Of a stretch of DNA of 64,000 nucleotides, positions 54,685 to 63,940 are shown piece by piece (the first letter of the stretch is position 1; each line of letters opens with the position of its first letter). This DNA is from Micromonospora sp. NBC_01699 (GTDB lineage: Bacteria > Actinomycetota > Actinomycetes > Mycobacteriales > Micromonosporaceae): positions 434,001 through 498,000 of the forward strand of contig NZ_CP109199.1 of assembly GCF_036250065.1 (NCBI RefSeq), in the 5' to 3' direction. Under the pieces are notes generated by a model. It worked only from the letters and a program-made list of their open reading frames with translations. It had not been told where the DNA came from and searched no databases. A program made the position numbers and the translations under genes.

Positions 54685-55551
54685 CTACGCGTCGAGTTCG
54701 AAGAGCGGATCGGCCTCAGTCGTGCCCTCGTCGGCCGCGTCCGCGTCCACCCTGCCTGCGGCGAATTGGCGCGGGCCCGGGGCGTACAGGACCTGACCAT
54801 CCGACTCACGCCGCCACCAGCCGAGCGCGCTGTCGTACCGCCGACGCTCTTGATACATGATGAGGTAGCCGGGCAACGCGGTCAGCTGCCATCCAACGGG
54901 CAAGGCGGCGATAACCTGGTGCGCGAGGTTCCTCGCGTTCATGGGCTGGTCGGAAGGGGTCAACGAGGTGTCTCGGTAGGTCTTCCTGGCCCCAGCGCTG
55001 CTGTCGAATCGCAGAAGGTAGGGCAATTGGCCCTTGGCCGAGTCCAAGATCGCCGTGAGTGGCTGGGAGCCTGGGTGCAGTCGACAGCGGTAGTCAAGGT
55101 CGATGGGATAGGTTGCGTCGAAATGTACCGCCTTGACCACGCTTGTATCCCGATTGCGCCCCGGGTCCTTGTTGCCGAAGCCATTAGTGTTCCAGGGAAT
55201 ACTGTCGTGTTCCCGATACTTCTTGATAAGCAGCTTCTCGGGCGCTGCGGCGTCGAGGTCCTCGTCCACGTAGACGCACACGAAGCCAACAGCTGCCGGA
55301 TCGAGCCCGGAACGACCGGAGAGCTTGCGGAGGTGTTGGGTCAGCCGGTCCTGCAGCGAACTCGCGGCCTTGCCGACGTAGACACGTTGACCGTTGAAGA
55401 ACAGCGTGTACACGCCGGGACGACCCAGAACCCTGGACAGGTGCGTCGTCGTCAAGGGTGCGGGCTTAAGTGGCCGCAGGGTGGTCTCCAACTGGTCGGC
55501 CAGAGCTCGCGTGATGCTGAGGCGAAACTCGGCAGTCCAATGGTCAGTCAC
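54685..55551 (-). CDS. Eco29kI-family GIY-YIG restriction endonuclease, copy 1
   Basis: 288 aa from the GTG at 55551, placed by GGAGG. The GIY-YIG core has PGVYTLFFNGQRVYVGKA (both tyrosine motifs), the LQDRLTQHLRKL segment with the Arg and His typical of Eco29kI, the Glu in AAPEKLLIKKYRE and Asn in PWNTNGFGNKDPG. These match the family's catalytic set. The C-terminal ~110 residues form the specificity part. It cuts unmethylated DNA, and the C5 methyltransferase upstream is the likely partner. It is the first gene of the minus-strand pair with the HNH gene. An identical fold is encoded again 600 bp to the right. Confidence 0.92.
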   Translation of the reverse strand: MTDHWTAEFRLSITRALADQLETTLRPLKPAPLTTTHLSRVLGRPGVYTLFFNGQRVYVGKAASSLQDRLTQHLRKLSGRSGLDPAAVGFVCVYVDEDLDAAAPEKLLIKKYREHDSIPWNTNGFGNKDPGRNRDTSVVKAVHFDATYPIDLDYRCRLHPGSQPLTAILDSAKGQLPYLLRFDSSAGARKTYRDTSLTPSDQPMNARNLAHQVIAALPVGWQLTALPGYLIMYQERRRYDSALGWWRRESDGQVLYAPGPRQFAAGRVDADAADEGTTEADPLFELDA

Positions 55552-56152
55552 CGCTGCCTCCACAGACTCGCCAAGCCGGGTCCCCGTAGTCTGACAGGTT
55601 AGTCTTCGAGATCCAACTACAACCCAGGCGGACCAGGCGCGCTCGACAAATCGTCGTTCATCTGCCCGCCCAGTGGCCCCGGAGCACGGCATGGCAACAA
55701 CTGTCTACAGGGACCCACTCACCCGCACTAGCTTGATCCTGCCCAGCCCATGCGCCCCGATCTCTATCGAGGCCAGGATCGATCCCGTCATCCACCAACC
55801 GGTTTACGGTTGCATCGGTGCACAATGGTCCGAGTCCATCAAATATTATAAATCGGGCGAATCCAGCCTAAGGGATGCTTCTTGGGGGACGGGGTTGAAC
55901 TGTCACCCCGTCGCGGCTGGCGGTGCTACTTAGGCGACTCCCGGTTCGACACGATTTCACGCTGGCGGCGGAGTCCACCAGTAGCAGTGCAGCGTCTGCT
56001 GCCCTCACCGCAGTCCAAGGGCCTATCGCCCCGGCTCCTTGTGGCGCATAATCATGCTCGAGGTGATCAAGTCAGGGCTTCGACCCGATGGACCGCAGAT
56101 GGGGGAAGACGGTGCTGGAGTCTGGCAGTAGCGATGACGTGAGGGTTTCGTG
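55552..56152. other. 601-bp region between the two divergent GIY-YIG genes
   Basis: The upstream regions of both restriction genes lie here. An A/T-rich patch (AATATTATAAA, about 55841) could hold a promoter for copy 2. I see no controller (C) protein gene and no credible ORF, although a 79-codon open frame exists around 55691-55930. Timing of restriction must therefore use another mechanism. Confidence 0.5.
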
Positions 56153-57010
56153 ATGGTTCCTCGGCAACGCGCCCGCGGAGAGCTCCTGTCGTATGCGGAT
56201 GTCTTCGCTATCGACCTGAACGCCGCTCTATTGGAGCAACTGCCGCAGGCATTGGATTCCCTGGAGCCGGTCTCATTGACGGAGGAAAATCTCTCCGCGC
56301 TTGGACCGGAGCATGGCGTTTACCAGCTGTTCCACGCTGGCGAGTCAGTCTATATAGGAAAGTCCCAGGATACTTTGCGTGTCCGGTTGAATCAGCACCG
56401 GCGACGCTGCATGGGGCGGCTTGGTATCGATGTGAGCGACATGTCGTTCCGGTGTTTATACGTTGATAAATTCGTTGACGCAGCGTCCCCGGAGTCGGTG
56501 CTTATCAAGCGGTACAGAGAGGCGGGTCTCGCACCCTGGAACGTTGCCGAAGGCTTTGCCCCGAAGGATGTCGGGCGCGGCCGTGCGTCTGGTAAGCCTG
56601 GACAATGGTTTCTTGATCGACCCGTGGATCACCTGGTCACGGTTAGAGTGGCGGGGGCAGGTGGACCGATGCCTGTATTGGGGGCACTGGCAGCCCTTAA
56701 AGCTGCCGTGCCATTCGATCTCTTCCGGTACGCATCGGACCGCAGTGGCAGTGAGAGTGACAAGGCTAGTGTGGTTGACTACGTGGGACGAGAGGTCACG
56801 CTGGAGCGTGGCAAAGCTCCGCTAATGTCTCACCTGCGACGGGTGGTCGCCGCGCTGCCGGTTGGTTGGCAAGCCACAGTGGAGCCGCCAGGTGTGCAGA
56901 TCTATCGGGAAGAGGTGAACTACCCCTACGCGATGGATGGTTGGCGCCATGAGTCACATGGATTGGCGCGCCTTGAACGCGGCCAGTCACTCCGTATGCC
57001 TACGATCTGA
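56153..57010 (+). CDS. Eco29kI-family GIY-YIG restriction endonuclease, copy 2
   Basis: 285 aa from ATG 56153 (GAGGG 7 bp upstream; a GTG one codon earlier is possible). The core HGVYQLFHAGESVYIGKS, the LRVRLNQHRRRC segment with Arg/His, the Glu of ASPESVLIKRYRE and Asn of APWNVAEGF match copy 1 residue for residue at the catalytic sites. Overall identity is moderate, so this is a diverged paralogue, not a recent duplication. Codon use contains more A/T than its neighbours (TTATATAGG, GATAAA), suggesting separate acquisition. No second methyltransferase accompanies it. Confidence 0.9.
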   Translation: MVPRQRARGELLSYADVFAIDLNAALLEQLPQALDSLEPVSLTEENLSALGPEHGVYQLFHAGESVYIGKSQDTLRVRLNQHRRRCMGRLGIDVSDMSFRCLYVDKFVDAASPESVLIKRYREAGLAPWNVAEGFAPKDVGRGRASGKPGQWFLDRPVDHLVTVRVAGAGGPMPVLGALAALKAAVPFDLFRYASDRSGSESDKASVVDYVGREVTLERGKAPLMSHLRRVVAALPVGWQATVEPPGVQIYREEVNYPYAMDGWRHESHGLARLERGQSLRMPTI

Positions 57011-57125
57011 CCCAATACTAGGTTGGCTGGAGGCAACTCCTAAATGCCCTTAGTGTGTGAAGGTAAAGTCCTCCCCAGACGTGCAAGAGTAGCGAATGGC
57101 TAATCGGGGGGCTGCTAACGGCAGG

Positions 57126-58085
57126 CTACACGCGGTCGATGATCGCCGCCTCGGTATGGAGGCTGTCGTGGCTGCGGAAGGTAACGAGCGGTTGCGTCTC
57201 CTTGATTGCCGACGAGGGGGCGACGAGACAGAACGCCATGACCACCTGTCGTGCGTCAATGGGATGCTTGGTTTGGCCAGACACCTGATTGGCTATGGTT
57301 GTCGGATAGAGGACAATCGCCCCGGTCTTCGGCCGGATACGCAATCGTGGCAGCTCGTTGTGCCTTCCGTGGGCGATGTCGATGGCCCACTGGCGGTGTA
57401 TGGAGTCGGCAACGGTGTTTAAATACCCGGGCCTGACTTCGCTGCGTGTTGCGATGGCAATAGGTCCACGTCCATTCAGCATTCGGTCATGGTCCATTGT
57501 GCGCTGTTGTGGAAGGAGGACCACCCACCCATCTACGTCGTGGTCGGTGAGGGACATGACCCATCGGAGATCCGGTGCAACATTGGCTGGATCGCTCCAC
57601 TTAAGCCCGCTTAGGGCGGCGGTGAGCGTGCGATGCGGCACTTGGCCGACGAGCACGGCGTCGGGGTGCTCGCTGCGACCGGGTAGCTGAGTCCGAATTG
57701 TTGCCGCGTCTACGAGCGGCAGGAATCGTTCGACGTTATACGCGCGTTGACTGCGTTCAGTAGGGTATGCTCTCGGTTCGAACGGTTTGCCAGGTGAACG
57801 GCGTTCGACCAGCTCGGCGTTGTACATCTTGTTTGCGGCGGTGGGCTTGAGCCACGGCAGTCGCTGAGCTACCAGCGGGGGTATCTTCGCGGGGGTGACC
57901 TGAGGGCGCCCGTCGATGAGTCGCGCATACTGATGTAGTTCCTCGCGGAAGAATTCCTCGTCCCGACAGACGGCCTCGAAGGCCTCCCGAAGCTCGTCGG
58001 TGACGTAAAGCCGGACGAGGTCGCGGTAGCCAGGTCGGAAACCGAACCAGCGGCCCATCTGCAGCGCGTCGACCAGGTGCGAGCC
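57126..58085 (-). pseudogene. Z1-domain protein, C-terminal remnant
   Basis: About 315 residues begin with DALQMGRWFGFRPGYRDLVRLYVT, the end of the Z1 ATPase/endonuclease domain (family form LLQMGRWFGYRPGYEDL). They run to a natural stop. The ~600 upstream residues, including the helicase-like Walker motifs and the LSRGLT segment, are missing; the sequence before 58085 is unrelated. Z1 proteins typically accompany C5-methyltransferase, Vsr, HATPase, DUF4420 nuclease and AIPR genes as a restriction-like system. This fragment next to a methyltransferase-vsr pair suggests a larger cluster that decayed. Confidence 0.8.
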
Positions 58086-58793
58086 AATGCAGCTTGCGAC
58101 GCCACCACCAAGACCTTGGCGATCACATGCGACCGCTTTCACCGGTCGTTCGCGCGAACACGCGACGCCAGGCATGGGTGAGCAAAGGGGGATCAGCCCA
58201 GACGGCACCGGCTCGGCCGATCGCCGATGATTCTGTGTGCGCGGGCGCCGCCGGGCGCGGCCTGGAGACCGTGCCGGTGGTGGCGTTTTGGGAGACGTAG
58301 AGGGTCATGGCCACATCGCCGTCTGATGAATCCCGTTCGGGTCGTTCCGGAGCGGGCTCAGTACGACATCGGGCAGTAGGCGATCCAGCCGGCCGTGGTG
58401 GATCCACCGATGTCCCGGTGGATCCACCACCGCGATGCGGCGGCCGGGAGCGCCGCGCCGGTCACCCGCCCGCGCAACCCCGACGGCTGTACGCAGACGA
58501 GGGATCAACCCCACGACAAACGGGCCAGCCGCTACGGTCGGCTGGATCGGCTCACTGAGCGCCTTGAAATGTGCGATCAATCTATCCACCATGAAGTCCT
58601 CGGCGTTGTGACGAGTTGTCGGTGAGCTGGTCCGCTTGATCACCGGCGGCCGTTGATGCTCGTCAACAGGAAACCGTTGACAGGACTGGGGCGGTACCGT
58701 CCACTACCCATCCGTTCGCAACCAGGTAGTGACGATCTGTCGCCACGGTGGCTAGCGTGAACCCATCGACATCCGATCCGCGGAGGTACCCGG
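58086..58793. other. 708-bp region without an assignable gene
   Basis: Open frames on the minus strand (58305-58643, NAEDFMVDRLIAHFKALSEP) might be a remnant of a mobile-element gene, but I do not recognise it. A TGGTGGATCCACC palindrome (about 58391) and its near-repeat (about 58419) are visible. The right end is the promoter region of the XRE regulator (GCGGAGG before 58794). Confidence 0.4.
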
Positions 58794-60128
58794 ATGACCG
58801 GACGGCGCTATCCACCAAACCGTCGGCTAGCGTGGGAGAGGCTCCAGCGGGGCTGGTCCTACGAAGAGGTCGCCGAACGCATCCGTACCGAGATGAGCCG
58901 TGCCGGAGAGGCCGACAGCGGCCTCAACGCCAACACGGTGCGGCGATGGGAGACCGGCGAGCGGTGGCCAGACCCGCGCTACCGAAAGCACCTGGTCACC
59001 ATCCTCGGGATGCCGGCCGCCGACCTGGGTCTGCTCACCCCGGACGAGATGGCCGTGCGTCCGCAAGCCGAAACACTGCACGAGTTCAGGAGGTTGTGGG
59101 ACATGCTCACCGGAGACGAAAACGGCACGGGCTGGGACCGGGCATCCGTACTGCGAGCGCTGTTCGGCGCCAGCATGCTGCCCATGGTCGCACCACTGTT
59201 GTCACTCGACCCGCAAGCCCCCCACGCGCACGGCAAGACCATCGACCCAGACTCGTACACCCAGATCGTGCGGTGCCAGCGCGAGCTGTACTGGACCAGC
59301 CCTTCGCGGCCGCTTTACGAGGCGGCGTACGCCCACACCCAGCTCGGGATCGGCCTCCTGCGTGCGGCCGGCGACAACAGTCGATCCAGCCTCGCTACCG
59401 CGCTCGCCGAATCCGCGCTGCTCACCGCCCGGCTCGCCTTCTTCGACCTGAGCCAACCCGCCATTGCCGAACGCTGCTACGACGTCGCCCTGGCAGCGAC
59501 ACGCGAGGCGGGCGACCACTCCCTGGCGGCTGCCGTCCTCGGCCACATGGCCTTCATCCCCGCCTTCAGCAACGACCCATCCGGCGCCCGACCCCTGATC
59601 GACGCAGCCCTCCAGCACACCTGGCACGGTGTCAGCCCCATGGTCCGCTCCTGGCTGCACTGCGTCGCCTCAGAGGTCGAAGCGCGTGCCGGGGCGGGGC
59701 TGGCCAGTCGCCACCACATCGACCTCGCCGCCAACGCGATCGACACCAGCAGCACGCCACCCGGATGGCTCGACTTCTACAACGCCGGGCGCCTCCACTC
59801 CTTCGCCGGCTACTCGGCGCTCGCGGCAGGTGACGACGCCGGGGCTGCGGACCAGCTCACGAGGGCCCTCGCTGGTCTGAGCGGCCACGGTGCAAAGCAA
59901 CGCAGCGTCGTTCTGGCCGATCTCGCCACCGCGCACCGCGCTGATGGTGACCACGCCGCCGACTACCTCAACCGGGCCGTCGACGTGCTGCACACCGACT
60001 GGTACGGAACCGGCCTGGACCGAGTCAGAGCCGTACGCCCCGTACTTGGCGACGGTCGACAGGGCGCTCAGCTCGACGAACGAATCGCCGCCCTCACGAC
60101 CGCCCGGGCAGCCCTGCCTGGAAGTTAG
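58794..60128 (+). CDS. XRE-type HTH regulator with TPR-like C-terminal domain
   Basis: 444 aa, ATG with GGAGG 7 bp upstream. The N-terminal XRE HTH (WERLQRGWSYEEVAERIR ... NTVRRWETGERWPDPR) is followed by a 340-residue helical domain with Ala-rich repeats (ALLTARLAFFDLSQPAIAERC), a TPR-type sensor fold common in Streptomyces regulators. Many such proteins sit next to NUDIX or hydrolase genes and respond to small ligands. It ends by overlapping the convergent HAD gene by four bases. Confidence 0.87.
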   Translation: MTGRRYPPNRRLAWERLQRGWSYEEVAERIRTEMSRAGEADSGLNANTVRRWETGERWPDPRYRKHLVTILGMPAADLGLLTPDEMAVRPQAETLHEFRRLWDMLTGDENGTGWDRASVLRALFGASMLPMVAPLLSLDPQAPHAHGKTIDPDSYTQIVRCQRELYWTSPSRPLYEAAYAHTQLGIGLLRAAGDNSRSSLATALAESALLTARLAFFDLSQPAIAERCYDVALAATREAGDHSLAAAVLGHMAFIPAFSNDPSGARPLIDAALQHTWHGVSPMVRSWLHCVASEVEARAGAGLASRHHIDLAANAIDTSSTPPGWLDFYNAGRLHSFAGYSALAAGDDAGAADQLTRALAGLSGHGAKQRSVVLADLATAHRADGDHAADYLNRAVDVLHTDWYGTGLDRVRAVRPVLGDGRQGAQLDERIAALTTARAALPGS

Positions 60129-60781
60129 GCGACCGATTCGTTGTGCTTGCGTACCAGCTCGGGAAGGTCGGCCAGCGAGTCGAGTCGGAACAGACAGCGC
60201 TCGCTGATCGCCCTGTCGTCAAGGATGTATCCCCAAGGCCCGCGGCGAATCAGGGCGGTCGCGATCCCGGCCTCCTGCGCCGGCCGGATGTCGTTGTCCA
60301 GGCGGTCACCGACATAGAGCACCTGATCGGCCCGGCAGCCCGCTTCAGCTACGACCCGATCGAAGAATGCCGCCGACGGCTTCTCCACACCCCAACCGTC
60401 CGACGTGCCGATCACGTCAACCGGCAGGTCCAGGGCACGTAGGATCGTTTCCGCCCGTGCCGTCTGGTTACCTGCCAGGCCGACTTGTACCCCCATTTCC
60501 CGCAGCGTGGCCAGGCACGGCCGCGTGTCGAGGTACAGGTCATCTTCGGAGAAGTGCTCTGGCTGCCCGGCTGCGGTACGACGTTCCCGCTCCTTGGCCA
60601 GGTCGAACCCGGGCTGGAACACCTGGAACGTCTCCCGGTAGTCCAAGCCCCGCGCGATCACCGCACCGAAGACGGCAGAGAACGTGTGTCGAGGTACGCC
60701 CAACCAGTCCGCCCACGTCCCGTATTCCCGAGACTCGTCAACGATCGTTTCACCCACATCGAAGAAGACACTAGCGATCAT
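60125..60781 (-). CDS. HAD-superfamily hydrolase
   Basis: 218 aa from the ATG at 60781 (MIASVFFDVGET). Motif I FFDVGET: the nucleophile Asp is present, but the second Asp of the usual DxD is replaced by Glu-Thr as in DVGET members. Motif II is GLAGNQ, the motif III Lys is in VEKPSAAFF, and motif IV is YVGDRLDND. It dephosphorylates a small metabolite. The longer upstream frame lacks a ribosome site and homology. It is convergent with the XRE-TPR gene and divergent from the NUDIX gene. Confidence 0.87.
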   Translation of the reverse strand: MIASVFFDVGETIVDESREYGTWADWLGVPRHTFSAVFGAVIARGLDYRETFQVFQPGFDLAKERERRTAAGQPEHFSEDDLYLDTRPCLATLREMGVQVGLAGNQTARAETILRALDLPVDVIGTSDGWGVEKPSAAFFDRVVAEAGCRADQVLYVGDRLDNDIRPAQEAGIATALIRRGPWGYILDDRAISERCLFRLDSLADLPELVRKHNESVA

Positions 60782-61165
60782 CCGAACAGTTTGCCCTGCC
60801 GGCCTTGCCAGCTCCAGTGGCCCCGCGCCGGTGTCGAGTCCCTTCTCCGGTATCTCCCGGACCAGGCCGACGGTCATGGAGCAGCCAGGTACCACATTGA
60901 TCAAGTGGGCTCGTTCAGGCAGTTGCCGGCGACGTCATCTGCTACTGCGAAGTGCGACCCCGCGAGCGCCGCGCAGACCTGATCGCTGGCGGCAGGACCT
61001 GTCATCCGACGGCCGGCAGATCGGCCCGGTTCGGCGCTTGTCGCGAACAGTTTCTTGGGTGAGCTCACGGTTACCGCTTGTCATCGGCCTGCCGTCTCCA
61101 GCGATGCGTTCTACTTGTGGCGACGGTGCTGATCCGGCCCGGCCTCAGGCCAAGGAGAGGACGTC
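60782..61165. promoter_or_regulatory. Divergent region between HAD and NUDIX genes
   Basis: 384 bp without a gene, containing the promoters of both. The NUDIX ribosome site AAGGAGAGG is at its right end. Confidence 0.4.
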
Positions 61166-61600
61166 ATGCCCGAGCGGGTCGTCAAGCACAAGGTGCTCTG
61201 CTACATCGTGCGCGACGGGCGGCTGCTCGTCTTCCGGCATACCGACTACAGCTACGAAGAGGTGGGCATCCAGGTTCCGGCCGGCAGCGTCCGCCCAGGC
61301 GAGGCGCCGGAAGATGCGGCCCTGCGTGAGGCCCGCGAGGAGACCGGGCTCGACGGCTTCAAGATCGTTCGTAAGCTGGGTGAGATCGAGTACGACATCA
61401 GCCCGTACCGGTTCGAGATTCAGCATCGTCACGTCTTTCAACTGGAACTCACCCAGTCTGCGCCCCATCGGTGGGCAAGCCAGGAAGATCATGACGGTGA
61501 GCGGGAGCCCACCCGTTTCGAGTGCTTCTGGCTGCCGTTGGAGGCGGCGCACATCCTCCAGTCCGGCCAGGGAGCGCTCCTGGGGCGGCTGTTCGACTGA
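61166..61600 (+). CDS. NUDIX hydrolase
   Basis: 144 aa. The Nudix box is complete: G at about 33, then E in PGEAPEDAALREAREETGL (REAREETG), which binds Mg2+. The core KVLCYIVRDGRLLVFRHTDYSYEEVG resembles MutT-like NTP or NDP-sugar hydrolases. The substrate is unknown; it may clean up modified nucleotides. It is cargo at the right side of the island. Confidence 0.92.
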   Translation: MPERVVKHKVLCYIVRDGRLLVFRHTDYSYEEVGIQVPAGSVRPGEAPEDAALREAREETGLDGFKIVRKLGEIEYDISPYRFEIQHRHVFQLELTQSAPHRWASQEDHDGEREPTRFECFWLPLEAAHILQSGQGALLGRLFD

Positions 61601-61926
61601 CCTGGACACTGTGGGAAGGAGGCGATCGTGTCGCGCAACCGCCGGGGGAGGTTCGGTGTCGTCGAGCCCCGGCCAGTCGGGGCCCCAGGTCTGTTCCGAA
61701 TTGGCCCGTTCCGCCCGATGTTGTTGATCTTCGTGGGTGTGCGCGTTGTGTGCTCGGGCGCCGGTGAGCGTCGGTGAGCGGCAGCGCGCGAACGTGTGCG
61801 ACGGCGGCCCGGCTCCGGTCGCATGCGGTCGTTGTGTGATCCCCGGGTGGCACTGCCAGCGCTGATAGATTTTGAGGGTCCCTGTGGCGCGTCGGCGGCT
61901 GCTGGTAGGTACCCTGGACCCTCGCG
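61601..61926. other. Intergenic region at the right end of the island
   Basis: 326 bp. I see no gene. Its last ~20 bp (GGTACCCTGGACCCTCGC) match the region upstream of the left tRNA remnant. Confidence 0.45.
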
Positions 61927-61970
61927 CCCTCGTAGCTCAGGGGATAGAGCATCGGTTTCCTAAACCGAGA
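61927..61970 (+). pseudogene. tRNA-Arg(CCT) 5' half, right copy (attachment-site repeat)
   Basis: Acceptor 5' strand, D arm and a complete anticodon arm are present: stem TCGGT/ACCGA around loop TTCCTAA (anticodon CCT). The variable loop, T arm and 3' acceptor strand are missing, so this is not a working tRNA. It matches the left copy from about 20 bp upstream to the anticodon with three mismatches in all. It lies about 330 bp before the integrase, the usual position of an attL for tyrosine-integrase elements. Confidence 0.8.
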
Positions 61971-62297
61971 GTTTTGCTCTCCGCCGAGTCTTGATCAAGG
62001 CCCTGACCTGTGGGCTAGCAAATTAGAAGTGAGTTCGGGGGCAAATGTGGGCCCCTCGTGGGAGCCGTTGTCGGAACTCAATCGCTCAAGATCCACATCT
62101 CATCGCAAGTCGTCCATATTGCCTGCTCATTGGGTATGTAGTTGAAGACTGCTGACTCCGGGCGGCGCACCTTTTGAGCTGTATTGCGTTGAACGTCTTG
62201 AGCGGCTCGCTCGCTGGTTGGACTGCACCAGGTGGACTGCGGGCGGTATCGGTCCTGGTCCGTAGCGATCGCGCTGCTGTCAGCATGGAGGTCATCG
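61971..62297. other. Left end of integrase-bearing element
   Basis: 327 bp between the tRNA half and the integrase start. It contains A/T-richer DNA and short repeats (GGGGGCAAATGTGGGCCCC) that could be integrase arm sites. No gene was found. Confidence 0.45.
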
Positions 62298-63728
62298 GTG
62301 GGCACTACTGGCTGTTTCAAGCGGTGCGGCTGCCGCCCGACGGGATCGTCCGAGGGGCCCTGTCCGAGACTGCGCCGCGTAGGCGGGACGTGGAGCATCG
62401 ACCACGGGACCTGGTACTACCAGCTGGAACTGCCCCGGGTGAGTGGTGGTCGCCGACGGCAACTATGCCGGGGCGGGTTCCGGATACGGCGCGACGCGCT
62501 CGCCGCCCGGGACCATGCCCGTGCCCTGCTCGACCTTGCTCAGGGCGATGCCACCCTGCTCGGCGAGATCACGGATCTACTGGTCGCGAGCCGTCGGATG
62601 CGGCCGCTTGCCTCCGTTGACGCCGTACGCCGCAAAGTTGAGGCTCGGCGCAGTCTCGGTGGTTCCACCTCGGTCGCCACCTACCTGCGACGCTGGCTCC
62701 AGTGGTGCAGGGTCGATCCGAACACGCTGCTTGCCTACGAGGGGCACGTCCGGGTCCACCTGATCCCGCATTTGGGTGAGTTGTCCCTCGACCAGCTGCG
62801 GGTCGACGACATCCGGATCATGTTCGATGCCATCGAGAGCAACGGTGCGAAAATCCGTTTGTCGCAGGCTTCGCGTGACGCTGCGGTGCGGGCCTCGGTC
62901 CGTGGACTGAGGCCCGCCGGCCCCTCCACCTGCCAACGGATCCGCGCGACTCTCCGCAAGGCGCTCAACGACGCCATCGCCGAGGGCCTGATCGCGACGA
63001 ACCCGGCCACACACGTCCGGATGCGCCGGGCTGGATCGGCCGGACCACTGCTCTGGACCGAAGAGCGGGTCGACCACTGGCGAGACACCGGACAGGTCCC
63101 CGCTTCGGTCATGGTGTGGACGCCGCAGCAGACTGGTGCGTTTCTCGATCACGCCGCCAAGCATGACCCGGACCTCTACCCGCTGTTCCACCTCATCGCG
63201 TACCGGGGACTGCGCCGCGGAGAGGCAGTCGGCCTGCGTGACCTCGACACCGCACTCGATCGCGCCGAGATCACCATCGCCAATCAGATCACCGCCATCG
63301 GCCGCGGACTGCACCGGAAGCGCCCGAAGAGCGAATCCAGCAACCGGAGTATCGGACTCGACACTGTGACCGTCGCCGTCCTACGCGCCTACCGCAGCCG
63401 GCGGCCCCGTGATCGCAATGAGGGACTCTTCTTCACCCGCCCCGATGGGTTCGCCTGGCATCCGGCCGCCGTCAGTCGCCGATTCCGTAGGCTCGTCGCG
63501 TTGGCTGACCTACCACGTGGTCGTCTGCACGACCTCCGCCACGGCGCCGCCACCCTCGCCCTCGCCGCCGGCGTCGATCTCAAAGTCATCCAGGCCACCC
63601 TCGGTCACTCCACGTTGGCGCTCACGGCCGATACGTACACCAACGTGCTGCCCGAACTCAGCCACGCCGCTGCCGAGGCCGTAGCCGCACTTGTGCCCCG
63701 CCGGCTGCCGACACCTGTGGCCGCGTAA
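62298..63728 (+). CDS. Tyrosine recombinase / site-specific integrase
   Basis: 476 aa from the GTG at 62298, set by GGAGG 6 bp upstream; it begins with the TGCFKRCGCRPTG motif typical of actinobacterial element integrases. A SAM-like core-binding domain lies at ~130-235. The catalytic domain has R306 (GLRRGEAVGL), HxxR at 411-414 (LHDLRH), H437 (LGHSTLALT) and the nucleophile Tyr at 447 (ADTYTNV). All residues are intact, so it is probably active. It sits just right of the tRNA-Arg half and would integrate its element there. It points away from the defence island, so it may belong to the adjacent right element. Confidence 0.94.
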   Translation: MGTTGCFKRCGCRPTGSSEGPCPRLRRVGGTWSIDHGTWYYQLELPRVSGGRRRQLCRGGFRIRRDALAARDHARALLDLAQGDATLLGEITDLLVASRRMRPLASVDAVRRKVEARRSLGGSTSVATYLRRWLQWCRVDPNTLLAYEGHVRVHLIPHLGELSLDQLRVDDIRIMFDAIESNGAKIRLSQASRDAAVRASVRGLRPAGPSTCQRIRATLRKALNDAIAEGLIATNPATHVRMRRAGSAGPLLWTEERVDHWRDTGQVPASVMVWTPQQTGAFLDHAAKHDPDLYPLFHLIAYRGLRRGEAVGLRDLDTALDRAEITIANQITAIGRGLHRKRPKSESSNRSIGLDTVTVAVLRAYRSRRPRDRNEGLFFTRPDGFAWHPAAVSRRFRRLVALADLPRGRLHDLRHGAATLALAAGVDLKVIQATLGHSTLALTADTYTNVLPELSHAAAEAVAALVPRRLPTPVAA

Positions 63729-63881
63729 CAGCCGAGCGGCGTGGCGGGGGCCGGCCTCGGGATGCGGTCTACGCCTGCACGGACCCGCAAGGTTCGAGAC
63801 TAGATCGATGGTCTACTCGCTGGCTCCCGCGGCGACTTTCATCCGCGCTTTCTGCACGCTAACGTGAGCCACAACAGGACG

Positions 63882-63904
63882 GAAACTACATCTCCGTAGT
63901 TTTC
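63882..63904 (+). other. Small hairpin upstream of queC-like gene
   Basis: An 8-bp stem GAAACTAC/GTAGTTTTC (one bulged T) with loop ATCTCC lies 37 bp before the ATG. It does not match the known preQ1 riboswitch consensus. It could be a leader or a terminator. Confidence 0.4.
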
Positions 63905-63940
63905 GATCCCGGCACAGTTTCCTGGAGTTTGGGGGCGGCA

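Noticed and set aside
55691-55930. Controller-protein gene between the two GIY-YIG enzymes
   Set aside because: The open frame lacks an HTH, a ribosome site and coding bias.
63882-63940. PreQ1 riboswitch before the queC-like gene
   Set aside because: A small hairpin exists, but the conserved preQ1-I or -II pseudoknot sequences were not seen.
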